A stretch of 40,911 nucleotides of DNA from JACPNK01 sp964479745 (lineage in GTDB: Bacteria; Patescibacteriota; Minisyncoccia; 2-02-FULL-40-12; IGHO2-12-FULL-4), in NCBI GenBank assembly GCA_964479745.1, contig CAYZNJ010000002.1, positions 1 to 40,911 of the forward strand, written 5' to 3'. A program made the translations under genes and the position numbers. Shown one piece after another: positions 9,101 through 15,563 of the stretch. A model generated the notes under the pieces. It made no database searches, was not told the origin of the DNA, and was given only the letters and a program-made list of their open reading frames with translations. The stretch's first letter is position 1; each line of letters opens with the position of its first letter.

Positions 9101-9693
9101 GTGACGCTTTTGTAACCTTGCGCCACTTCATGGCTGGACAAAGTCGTACCGCAACGAGTGCAAAACGGCACAACTTTGTGTCCTTTGAAAAGCATTTTTT
9201 TATCCCAAACTTTTTTCAAAATCCACCAGAGAGTTTCTATGTAATTTGGGTCGTAGGTGATATAAGGATTTTTAAGATCTAGCCAAAAACCAATGCGTTT
9301 AGTAAACCGCTCCCACTCTTCTTTGTACTTCCAGACGCTCTCTTTCGCCTGCTTGTTGAACTTAGCAATTCCGTATTCCTCAATTTCTTTTTTTGATTTT
9401 AGGCCGAGGGATTTTTCAACCTCAATTTCCACCGGCAAGCCATGGGTGTCCCAACCGGACTTTCTTTCAACATAAAAACCCCGCATTGTTTTATAGCGGC
9501 AGAACAGATCCTTAAAAACTCGGCCGATAAGATGGTGAATTGCCGGTTTAGCATTGGCCGTCGGCGGACCTTCAAAGAAAATAAAAGGTTTGGCTTTTTT
9601 CCGCCGTTCCAGACTTTTTTCAAAAACTTTATTCTTCTCCCAAAAGTCTAAAACTTCTTCTTCAATTTTTTTAAAATTAAATTCGTCTGGCAT
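6130..9693 (-). CDS. ileS: Isoleucyl-tRNA synthetase with inserted histidine-phosphatase domain
   Basis: Charges tRNA-Ile. At 1187 residues it is longer than the usual 930-1050. Class I signatures: GPPTANAKPAIHHLIG (HIGH region, about 43-57), the editing-domain motif SWTTTPWTLPGN (239-250), WDTHGLPVE, and QKMSKSKGNVVDPW. Two insertions stand out. Residues about 209-231 come from an in-frame palindrome (9005-9063). Residues about 505-705 are a complete histidine-phosphatase-like domain with MRHG (M512, H514), SSPFLRTKETAEI, LREISHG and IVSHGD. It lies between the conserved GTPLPIWEC and HRPYIDE segments of the core. A short AT repeat adds DYKLKTINYKL near residue 1015. The gene starts with ATG at 9693 and ends 3 bases from the 5932-6127 palindrome. 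Confidence 0.95.
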   Translation of the reverse strand: MPDEFNFKKIEEEVLDFWEKNKVFEKSLERRKKAKPFIFFEGPPTANAKPAIHHLIGRVFKDLFCRYKTMRGFYVERKSGWDTHGLPVEIEVEKSLGLKSKKEIEEYGIAKFNKQAKESVWKYKEEWERFTKRIGFWLDLKNPYITYDPNYIETLWWILKKVWDKKMLFKGHKVVPFCTRCGTTLSSHEVAQGYKSVTEGSVFIKFKLTSASASFLGRTCRRPASKEVLAPVQDFYILSWTTTPWTLPGNVALAVGEKIKYAAVRVDGIKELLIVAEDLVNKVFEGHTVERVHSVSGKDLIGLEYESLFEIPKLKSEKSYKIYPADFVTTEDGTGVVHTAVMYGEDDYNLGLKIGLPRHHTVDQTGKFTQDVSELAGRLVKDPETEARILDYLKSKGLLFKEEKYEHDYPFCWRCGTPLLYYATDSWFIGMSKLDKKLIKNNQKVNWYPEHLKEGRFGEWLRGVKDWAISRERYWGTPLPIWECANGHQQVVGSFEDLEKHRWRKKNNYFFMRHGFSVKNSDKIINTKLENDKYPLADEGRKEVEREAMKLKKDGVDAIYSSPFLRTKETAEIVSKSTGAKIYFDERLREISHGSICEGRSESFCLAQHPKPVTSLDYKFGDGESWGDVQKRMINFMLETDKKHEGKNILIVSHGDPLAVLSGSLFGWPDEKLLRVVNNEQRDLYPQKGKFYKAELKNLPWDESGRANPHRPYIDEVFLSCPSCKGKMQRIKEVADVWFDSGAMPYAQWHYPFENRNKIGSAFPADFIAEAIDQTRGWFYTLLAVSTLLGEGPAYKNVLSYSHVLDEKGQKMSKSKGNVVDPWMVMDKFGVDAVRWYFYSVNNPGETKLFSLDEVALRLRGFVMILWNSFRFFELYNLDNKNFTVNFHKTKPASLLDQWIFSRLNQTTEVVAKSMDEYDPTTATRAIESFVTEDFSKWWLRRSRIKFQRPESEESLKESLALLRFLLLEIAKIIAPFTPFIAEKLHHDLHKGASAVTESVHFHNYPSSKDYKLKTINYKLIQDMEEVRKFVALGLAYRKNKQIKVRQPLASAVVKRSEKLAEELETLIKDELNVKNLKYDPKQEEEITIDDRLTLELLQEGWARELLRQVQDMRKEAGYRFNEKVFCQWHTEDGELKNAVASWEEFIKKNALLKDFSLAHAEGDKVFDIQKEFELAPQKKIWLGIKK
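6635..6664 (-). repeat. AT-rich repeat translated inside ileS
   Basis: A low-complexity stretch built from variants of TTATAG and TTTAG lies in frame in the C-terminal part of ileS, where it codes for DYKLKTINYKL just before QDMEEVRKF. It interrupts an otherwise normal alpha-helical region. It looks like a short repeat insertion absorbed by the reading frame, not a conserved synthetase element. Confidence 0.5.
9005..9063 (-). repeat. In-frame palindromic insertion in ileS
   Basis: On the coding strand, GCAAGCG-CCTCTTTT pairs with AAAAGAGG-TGCTCGC (one mismatch and one G-U pair), enclosing the hairpin GGTCGG/CCGACC. It codes for roughly TSASASFLGRTCRRPASK, placed between FIKFKL and FYILSWTTTPWTLPGN where other IleRS proteins have only a short turn. 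The frame is kept on both sides. The arrangement resembles Rickettsia palindromic elements, which also insert in frame in protein genes. Confidence 0.75.
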
Positions 9694-9721
9694 TTGAGTT
9701 TTGATAAAAAGTTGCTAAAAT
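9694..9721 (+). promoter_or_regulatory. Candidate promoter for the membrane gene at 9728
   Basis: TTGAGT at 9694-9699 and TAAAAT at 9716-9721 are separated by 16 bases. The ATG at 9728 follows 6 bases later, so the message would be leaderless or nearly so. Confidence 0.4.
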
Positions 9722-9727
9722 TGCGGG

Positions 9728-10147
9728 ATGAGGAAAAACTACGGTTTCTGGCTCTTAGTTATTGTTTTTTTAGTAAATATAACTTTCGGATTGGGACTTG
9801 ATTGGTACAAGAAGTTCTGGTTCTTTGATGTAATTCTGCATTTTTTGGGCGGCTTGGGCGTGTATATCGTTGCCCGGGAATATTTTTCTAAAGACTTCAG
9901 GGAAAATTCTTGGATAAGATATTCCTTGCTCTTGGTTGGCATTGTTATGTTTGTTGGAGTTCTTTGGGAGTTCACAGAGTACAACATTAATATCGTCTGG
10001 AGAGCAAGGCTTCAAAACATACAAGTAATAGGCGATTTAGACGACACCATGAAGGACCTTGCTATGGATATGCTTGGCGGCATTATCGGAGCAATTTCAC
10101 ATTTTTTCTGGCATAGAAAGTCCCAAAAGACTCAAACTGTTTCTTAA
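9728..10147 (+). CDS. Small polytopic membrane protein, DUF2238/YjdF-like
   Basis: A 139-residue protein with about four membrane segments. The sequences DVILHFLGGLGVYIVAREYF, VLWEFTEY and GDLDDTMKDLAMDMLGGIIGA match the pattern of the DUF2238 (YjdF) family of small integral membrane proteins: histidine near the first motif, WE in the middle, and DTxxDLxxDxxGG near the end. The function of that family is not established. The gene converges on argS, and its last 51 bases overlap the argS 3' end on the opposite strand, a tight arrangement typical of small genomes. Confidence 0.78.
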   Translation: MRKNYGFWLLVIVFLVNITFGLGLDWYKKFWFFDVILHFLGGLGVYIVAREYFSKDFRENSWIRYSLLLVGIVMFVGVLWEFTEYNINIVWRARLQNIQVIGDLDDTMKDLAMDMLGGIIGAISHFFWHRKSQKTQTVS

Positions 10148-11707
10148 CACGATAACCGAAGCATAAACCAGCGTCAATCTGGTTTTTTCTTTTTCTTTTT
10201 CAGCGCCGATAACTTTTTGGCTCTCATAAAAACGGTTAACCTTACCGGCTAGATCCAAAATATAAGTCGCCAAATGATGAATCTGATAGTTTTGGCCTAT
10301 TTCCAGCAAAATTTCCGGAAATTTGATCAACTCCTTAACCAACTCCGCTTCTTCTTTTTCCCATGTCGCCTTTTTGGCGATCTTTTTTTCTATTTTAATT
10401 TTCAGCTCTTTGGCTTTCCTCAATATACTTTGCATACGGACAAAAGCATACTGGATATAATAAACGGGGTTTTTGTTTGACTCTTCTTTGGCCAAGTCCA
10501 AATCAAATTCAACATGGCTGTCCATTGATTTAGCCAAAAAGAAAAATTTGACCACATCTGATGGCACTTCTTTAACAAGTTCATCCAAAGTTATAAACCG
10601 GCCGGCCCTTTTGGACATCCTCACTTGCTCCCCTTTTTCCACCAAAGTAACCAGCTGGTAAAGCAAAAAGTTAAACTTTTCTTCGGACAACTTCATGGCT
10701 CTTAGGCCAGATTTTATTCTTGCCACATCTGCGTGATGGTCGGTGCCCAAAATATATATCATCTTATCAAAGCCTCTTTTTAATTTATTTTTAGCGTAAG
10801 CGAAGTCCGATAACAGATAGGTGGTAAAGCCATTTGATTTTTTAATAACCACATCGCTGTCCAAACCGAAGTTCGAAGCCTTGAACCACAAAGCCCCGTC
10901 TTTTTCGTAAGAAAGATTGTTGACTTTCAGATAGTACAGAACATCATCAAGTTCGCCGTGATTTTCCAGCTCGTTTTCCGGAAACCAAACATCGTGTTTA
11001 ACTCCGAAGAGCGCGAGAGAGTCTTTGAGAGAAGCGGTAATTTTTTCAACGGCGTATTTTTGGGCCGATTTAATCAAACTCTCAAAATCATCCAAAGAGC
11101 CATGATAAACTCCTTCTTTTTTTAAGTCTTTGGCAATTTCTAAAATATATTCTCCTTGATACATTTCTTCCGGATAATCCGTTTGCCGTCCGTTCAGCTC
11201 TAAAAATCTCCGAGCAACAGATTCTCCAAGCAAGGCCACTTGCCGGCCGAGGTCGTTTAAAAAATATTCTTTGATAACTTTGTGGCCAAGAAAGTTAAGA
11301 AGTCTGGCCAAACTTTCGCCGTAAGCCGCAGAACGGCCGTTGCCCAGCGTCAGCGGCCCGGTGGGGTTGGCTGAAACAAATTCAAGATTTATTTTTTTGC
11401 CTTTGCCATTTTTCGCTGAACCGTACTTTTCTCCCTTTTTTAAAACTTCCTGCAGTTCCTCATTTAAAACTTCTTCGCTTAAGTGAAAGTTAATAAAACC
11501 TGGCTTAACCAGTTCAATTTTGGAAAAAAGCCGGCTGAATTTTTTATCTTTCTTCAAGTCCGACAAAATTTCCTCGCCTACATCCATGGGGCTTGCTTTT
11601 TTCTCCTTTGCCAAAACCAGAGGCAAATTGCTTGAATAATCGCCAAATCCAGCCGGCGCGAAAGACACCTCCCCGCCCAATTTCTTTTTTATTTCTTCTT
11701 TAATCAC
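10097..11707 (-). CDS. argS: Arginyl-tRNA synthetase
   Basis: Charges tRNA-Arg; class I. The N-terminal Add1-type domain (to about residue 100) is followed by the active-site motif VSANPTGPLTLGNGR, in which the HIGH element is degenerate (TLGN). Later come ILGTDHHADVARI and the KMSKS-equivalent VRMSKRAGRFITLDEL. The C-terminal DALR-type anticodon domain includes NPVYYIQYAFVRMQSILRKA and ILDLAGKVNRFYE. The 536-residue length is normal for ArgRS. The start is ATG at 11707. The 3' end overlaps the convergent membrane gene by 51 bases. Confidence 0.96.
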   Translation of the reverse strand: MIKEEIKKKLGGEVSFAPAGFGDYSSNLPLVLAKEKKASPMDVGEEILSDLKKDKKFSRLFSKIELVKPGFINFHLSEEVLNEELQEVLKKGEKYGSAKNGKGKKINLEFVSANPTGPLTLGNGRSAAYGESLARLLNFLGHKVIKEYFLNDLGRQVALLGESVARRFLELNGRQTDYPEEMYQGEYILEIAKDLKKEGVYHGSLDDFESLIKSAQKYAVEKITASLKDSLALFGVKHDVWFPENELENHGELDDVLYYLKVNNLSYEKDGALWFKASNFGLDSDVVIKKSNGFTTYLLSDFAYAKNKLKRGFDKMIYILGTDHHADVARIKSGLRAMKLSEEKFNFLLYQLVTLVEKGEQVRMSKRAGRFITLDELVKEVPSDVVKFFFLAKSMDSHVEFDLDLAKEESNKNPVYYIQYAFVRMQSILRKAKELKIKIEKKIAKKATWEKEEAELVKELIKFPEILLEIGQNYQIHHLATYILDLAGKVNRFYESQKVIGAEKEKEKTRLTLVYASVIVLRNSLSLLGLSMPEKM

Positions 11708-11761
11708 TTTAAAATCATAGCATTTTGCTTTTAATTTTGGAATATTCTAAAATTGAGTATG

Positions 11762-11974
11762 GAGTTTCGTGAATATTGCTTTTGGAGGCTCTGTGAGTTG
11801 TGGATTGCTAGCCATCGAACTTACAGCCCATTCGCCGTTAGGCGGATAAGCTGTAAGTCTGATGGCGTGGTCTGGACAGCTTTCTTAAGCTGAACAGAAT
11901 CCACATCTCACAAAGAGCGAGTCCCGCCGCTGGAGCGGGACGAGCGTCCGGAAAAAGCAATGTTCAACAAACTC
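11762..11974 (+). repeat. Structured palindromic element, copy B (CGCTGGA-loop family)
   Basis: A 213-bp element between divergent argS and htrA. P1: 11762-11783 with 11953-11974 (22 positions, three mismatches, one of them U-G on the plus strand). P2: GCTCT-GTGAG-T-TGTGGATT with AATCCACA-T-CTCAC-AA-AGAGC. P3: GCCATC..GATGGC with ACTTACAGC/GCTGTAAGT and CGCC/GGCG. P4: CAGCTT/AAGCTG. P5: GTCCCGC/GCGGGAC (11921-11941) closing the loop CGCTGGA (11928-11934). Flanking and loop sequences match copy C, while several stems differ and remain paired. It ends 15 bases before the htrA start codon. Confidence 0.85.
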
Positions 11975-11989
11975 TACAACTAAACAAAT

Positions 11990-13051
11990 ATGCAATCAGA
12001 CGAAAAACAAACAATAGATATAGTCAAAAAAGTTACGCCGGCGGTGGTTAGCATCAGCGTCAGCAAGAATTTGTCTCAAATCAAGGAGTCGTCTTCCAGT
12101 CAACTTGGACCGGGCTTAAGCCCCTTTCTTTTTGACCAACCTGAAACGAAAGAACTCGGCAAGCCAGAAGACCAGAAAGTAAAAATCGGCGGCGGCTCGG
12201 GTTTTGTCGCTGACTCAAACGGCATAATTTTGACCAACAAACATGTTGTCATTGACCCCGACGCGGAATATGTCGTTATTACCAGCGACGAAAAAGAATA
12301 CGCCGCCAAAGTTTTAACTCGAGATCCGGTAAACGATATTGCTATATTAAAAATAGACGCCAAAGAACTGCCTGTGGCAAAACTCTCAAACTCAAAAATA
12401 GAGCCGGGACAGACAGTCTTGGCAATCGGCAACGCTCTCGGCCTTTTTTCAAATACTGTTTCAAAGGGCATCGTCTCGGGATTAGCACGTAAAATTTCGG
12501 CCGCCATGGGCAGTGAAGGCAACGAACAGCCGGAGGTTGAAGAATTAAGAGGCGTGATCCAAACCGATGTTGCCATCAATCAAGGCAATTCCGGCGGTCC
12601 GTTAATTAACACCGACGGCGAGGTTGTCGGTATAAACACAGCTGTAATTTTCGGCGCTCAAAACATCGGTTTTGCCATTCCGGTTCAGTGGGCTAAAAAA
12701 GATTTAGAAGATTTAATTAAATTCGGCAGAATCATCAGGCCATACATAGGCTTGCGTTACATAATGCTCAATAAAGATTTTCAGAAAAAATACAAGCTAC
12801 CCGTAGATTACGGCGCTTTGATTGTCCAGTCTCATGCCCCCGGCCCGGCCGTGGTTAAAAACTCCCCCGCCGACAAAGCCGGCCTCAAAGAGAATGACAT
12901 TGTCTTGGCAGTTAACAGTGAAAAGATTGACGAAAAGAAAGACCTGGCCGACATGATTCAACTTTTCAAGGCTGGCGATGAGGTCGAACTAACTTGCCTT
13001 CGTAAAGAAAAGGAACACAAAATGAAAGTATTGTTAGAAGAAAGAAAATAA
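11990..13051 (+). CDS. htrA: HtrA/DegP-type serine protease with PDZ domain, no signal sequence
   Basis: A trypsin-like protease for quality control of misfolded proteins. The catalytic triad is visible: H85 in LTNKHVV, D116 in NDIAILKI, S201 in QGNSGGPLIN. A PDZ domain follows (about residues 255-350, SPADKAGLKENDIVLAVN). The 353 residues cover protease plus one PDZ. HtrA proteins are normally exported, yet this one begins directly with SDEKQTIDIVKKVTPAVVSI and has no transmembrane helix or signal peptide. An in-frame TAA lies 9-7 bases before the ATG, so no longer start is possible. Structured repeat B sits just upstream, so loss of the N-terminal anchor by rearrangement is plausible. A terminator follows the stop codon. 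Confidence 0.93.
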   Translation: MQSDEKQTIDIVKKVTPAVVSISVSKNLSQIKESSSSQLGPGLSPFLFDQPETKELGKPEDQKVKIGGGSGFVADSNGIILTNKHVVIDPDAEYVVITSDEKEYAAKVLTRDPVNDIAILKIDAKELPVAKLSNSKIEPGQTVLAIGNALGLFSNTVSKGIVSGLARKISAAMGSEGNEQPEVEELRGVIQTDVAINQGNSGGPLINTDGEVVGINTAVIFGAQNIGFAIPVQWAKKDLEDLIKFGRIIRPYIGLRYIMLNKDFQKKYKLPVDYGALIVQSHAPGPAVVKNSPADKAGLKENDIVLAVNSEKIDEKKDLADMIQLFKAGDEVELTCLRKEKEHKMKVLLEERK

Positions 13052-13063
13052 AACTTGCCACAA

Positions 13064-13090
13064 AAAAATCTCGCTAGCGGCGAGATTTTT
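13064..13090. terminator. Bidirectional terminator between htrA and the convergent gene
   Basis: Perfect 11-bp hairpin AAAAATCTCGC / GCGAGATTTTT with a 5-base loop. It has a T run on the plus side and, through the A run, a T run on the minus side, so it can end htrA and the opposing gene. Its last bases overlap the stop codon of the minus-strand gene. Confidence 0.85.
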
Positions 13091-13487
13091 ATTTTGTTTC
13101 TCCTCTGGGCAAAAAGGTTTTTAAAAAATTTCTCTGCTCTTGAGTAAAACCCGTGGAGAGTATTAGTGTTATTTGTTCTATAAAAGACTCTCTGGTCTTA
13201 AAAAAAAGAACATGGCATACCTCGTGAATAAGAGTCTCTAGTTCCTCGTCGCGGTTTTTGTGCTTACTCTTTGCCGAGTTTATGGTAATTTCTATGAAAT
13301 GGCCCCCCGGACCAACTTCCGGTTCCATTAGACCCCAAATAGCTTTTCTGTGCCGATCCTTGGGATAACATAATCTTTTCTTTCTTTTTATTCTTAGTGT
13401 CTCTCGGCGAAGAAAAAAGACAAACTGCTTAAAAATCCAATCCAGCAACTTGTCCCCACTTAGAGGGACTTCGCGCAACGAGATCAT
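13089..13487 (-). CDS. Small putative metallopeptidase-like protein (HExxH)
   Basis: A 132-residue basic protein. Residues about 95-99 read HEVCH, the zincin HExxH pattern, within LETLIHEVCHVLFFKTRESFIEQITLI. The acidic residues ~12-17 positions later could supply a third ligand, as in small SprT/IrrE-like proteins. The N-terminal half has a run of basic residues (RRETLRIKRKKRLCYPKDRHRK). The start is supported by a good Shine-Dalgarno (AGGAGGGG just before ATG at 13487). The metallopeptidase call rests on this single motif; the family is not recognised. Confidence 0.6.
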   Translation of the reverse strand: MISLREVPLSGDKLLDWIFKQFVFFLRRETLRIKRKKRLCYPKDRHRKAIWGLMEPEVGPGGHFIEITINSAKSKHKNRDEELETLIHEVCHVLFFKTRESFIEQITLILSTGFTQEQRNFLKTFLPRGETK

Positions 13488-13558
13488 GGCCCCTCCTTTT
13501 CAAAGAGCTTTGGTTAAAGATTTAAAACCTTTATAATACAAAAGTAACAAAAATCAAA

Positions 13559-14005
13559 ATGACATACGCGACTAATCCCAGAGCGCAATTTGATTACAAC
13601 ATTTTGGAAAAGCTGGAAGCCGGTTTAGTTTTGTCGGGACAAGAAGTAAAGTCAATCAAAAACGGCAAGGTTTCAATCCGAGGCGCTTTTGTAAAAATTT
13701 TAAATAACGAAGCATGGCTTATCAGCGCCGTAATTTCTCCTTACCAGCCCGGCAACACACCGCCGGATTACGACCCTCAACGCACCAGAAAACTTTTGCT
13801 GAAGAAAAAAGAGGTGAATTACCTCTTTGAAAAATCGCAGGAAGCGGGACTGGCTATCGTGCCGCTTAAGCTTTACGGAAAAAAGAATCTGGTTAAACTG
13901 GAAATCGGCCTCGCCCGCGGCAAAAAGAAATACGACAAGCGGGAAACAATCAAGAAACACGAAGAAGAAAAGAAAATTAGGCAAAAATTAAAAAACTACT
14001 TGTAA
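13559..14005 (+). CDS. smpB: SsrA-binding protein SmpB
   Basis: Binds tmRNA and brings it to stalled ribosomes for trans-translation. The protein shows the SmpB pattern: N-terminal ATNPRAQFDYNILEKLEAGLVLSGQEVKSIKNGKVSIRGAF, the OB-fold core, then RTRKLLLKKKEVNYL-like sequence, PLKLYGKKNLVKLEIGLARGKKKYDKRE, and a basic C-terminal tail (KKHEEEKKIRQKLK) that enters the ribosomal A site. Length 148 is typical. Its partner RNA, ssrA, lies about 1.15 kb downstream. The gene overlaps the convergent unknown gene by 10 bases. Confidence 0.97.
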   Translation: MTYATNPRAQFDYNILEKLEAGLVLSGQEVKSIKNGKVSIRGAFVKILNNEAWLISAVISPYQPGNTPPDYDPQRTRKLLLKKKEVNYLFEKSQEAGLAIVPLKLYGKKNLVKLEIGLARGKKKYDKRETIKKHEEEKKIRQKLKNYL

Positions 14006-15072
14006 ATTTTAGCCAGCGCCGCAAAATTTTCTTTGAAGGGTTCGTTTTCTACCAAAGTCGGAATTTTGTTCAGAAGATACTTGAGAACTTCCACAAAAAT
14101 CTTTTCAGCTCTTTTTGCTCTGGCCCTTCCCTCTCCACCTTTTGCATCAAAAGGGCTTCTTCTTAAAGGAATATCAACAAGCAAAGCTCCCATAACTCTT
14201 TCAAATAAAAGCAGATTAAAGCCTATAAAAAACTGGTTCCTTAGTTCTTTCGGGCAAGTCCCATAAAACGCACCTCTCCATTCTTGAATATCTTCTACCA
14301 CGCCCTCTTTCTCACTGTCATGGACATACATCAGCATATTCCAAACAAAGTAAGCCGCTCCATAAAATTGGGGCAGAGGGACAATCTCGGAGCTTGGCAG
14401 ATAAAAGTTATCGCCTTGAACAACTATGTCGGTATTGCCAAAGTTTTTGAAAAACAACCCCATTTCTAAGTCAGCAATCTCCCCAAGGTCAGTTTCATAA
14501 AACACATACCTGAAAAAATCATCAGCAACAGTTCTTAAAGTTTCCAGTTTTTGTTTACTTGCTTTGCTTTTGCAAGATTTCCCCAACTCAACCCACTTTT
14601 TTAGCCTGTCTCTAAAAAAATCTTCAAAGTTAGCTTTGGATTCCGCTTGCTCTATGCGGGAGAAAACATCAACTGTGTTCCAATACAAGTTAGCAATATT
14701 AAACTTTTCAAGACCGTCAAAAAACGGAAAGTCTCTCAACAATCTTGTTCCATCAACTCTTTCTTTGGTAAACCAGCAACAATCCTCCTCTGTCTTTATC
14801 TCTAAAATACAGGGAAGAAGAATGTGGGGTTTTGGAGCCTTGCTCTGGGCAACTTTGTAACTGCCGTCTAGCAATAAGAAATCTGGATCAATAAAATCCT
14901 TCGGACCAGCAAAAAGAGTTACCGACCCACTTTTGGTAAACCCGTGAATAATTTTACACTTATAATCGTTGGGTCCGAGTTTAGGCATCCAGCCTTTTTG
15001 AGTTGGATCTTCCTTAAAACCAATCTCTTTTGCCACTCGTCTATAAAGTTTCTCCAGTTCTGATTTTTTCAT
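13996..15072 (-). CDS. Conserved-looking hypothetical protein, unknown function
   Basis: A 358-residue soluble protein with no signal peptide or membrane segment. It is rich in aromatic residues and ends in an alpha-helical stretch. The segment NTDIVVQGDNFYLPSSEIVPLPQF faintly recalls the catalytic loop of aminoglycoside-phosphotransferase-like kinases, but I cannot identify an ATP-binding loop, so I assign no function. An ILEIKTEEDCCWFTKERVDGTRLL segment in the middle looks like a beta-hairpin core. It starts with ATG at 15072, close to the ssrA promoter on the other strand. Its end overlaps smpB by 10 bases. Coding is supported by the long open frame and normal composition. Confidence 0.75.
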   Translation of the reverse strand: MKKSELEKLYRRVAKEIGFKEDPTQKGWMPKLGPNDYKCKIIHGFTKSGSVTLFAGPKDFIDPDFLLLDGSYKVAQSKAPKPHILLPCILEIKTEEDCCWFTKERVDGTRLLRDFPFFDGLEKFNIANLYWNTVDVFSRIEQAESKANFEDFFRDRLKKWVELGKSCKSKASKQKLETLRTVADDFFRYVFYETDLGEIADLEMGLFFKNFGNTDIVVQGDNFYLPSSEIVPLPQFYGAAYFVWNMLMYVHDSEKEGVVEDIQEWRGAFYGTCPKELRNQFFIGFNLLLFERVMGALLVDIPLRRSPFDAKGGEGRARAKRAEKIFVEVLKYLLNKIPTLVENEPFKENFAALAKIYK

Positions 15073-15108
15073 GCTTAAATAATACCTCTTCTAATTTTCA
15101 AAAAAACA

Positions 15109-15137
15109 TTGACATTAGGTTAACATAGAAGTATAAT
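15109..15137 (+). promoter_or_regulatory. Consensus sigma-70-type promoter of ssrA
   Basis: TTGACA (15109-15114) and TATAAT (15132-15137) are both perfect consensus boxes with the optimal 17-base spacer. The predicted start lies about 10 bases before the mature tmRNA 5' end at 15156, leaving a short leader for RNase P to remove. Confidence 0.93.
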
Positions 15138-15155
15138 TAAATCAAATTTTTTGTC

Positions 15156-15503
15156 GGGCTCGAAAGGCTTCGATAGAGATAAAGTTCATTTAGAGGCAAG
15201 GGAAGGATGGCTATCACCTTCTAAAACTTTAGCCAAAACAAGAAGTGCCAATCAAAATTACGCACTCGCTTACGCTTAATATAGCTTAGGCCGTTTTGCC
15301 CTCAATTCTCACTAGAGGGACAAGGCGTCATCAGTGAGATATATTGTCGGCCCTCGGCTTCGCGGACCGCCAAAGAAACTAACCGAAGCGATCGTTTGGT
15401 TATTTTGCCTGTTCTTACCCAAATGATTAAAAAAATGGGATAACCTTGTAGTCTCTGACTGGCTTAATTTCTAGACGGGATTTCAATATCCCCGAGTCCA
15501 CCA
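15156..15503 (+). ncRNA. ssrA: Transfer-messenger RNA (tmRNA)
   Basis: Rescues stalled ribosomes and tags the incomplete protein. The 5' end GGGCTCG pairs with CGAGTCC near the 3' end (seven pairs, one G-U), and CCA is encoded at 15501-15503. The tag reading frame starts at GCC 15232 and runs to TAA 15277-15279, giving AKTRSANQNYALAYA, whose end resembles the usual ...NYALAA degradation signal. A T-arm-like TTTCAAT lies near the 3' end. Between are pseudoknot-like inverted repeats, for example around 15290-15400. One continuous 348-base gene, not a permuted two-piece form. A strong promoter precedes it and a terminator follows. Confidence 0.95.
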
Positions 15504-15514
15504 TTAACTAAAGC

Positions 15515-15538
15515 AAAAACCGAGCTGACTCGGTTTTT
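15515..15538. terminator. Terminator after ssrA, also facing the surface gene
   Basis: AAAAACCGAG / CTCGGTTTTT forms a 10-bp stem with a CTGA loop, 12 bases after the tmRNA 3' end. The symmetric A and T runs let it work in both directions, for ssrA and for the gene ending at 15564. Confidence 0.9.
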
Positions 15539-15563
15539 GTAATTTATAAACCCTCAATAATTT

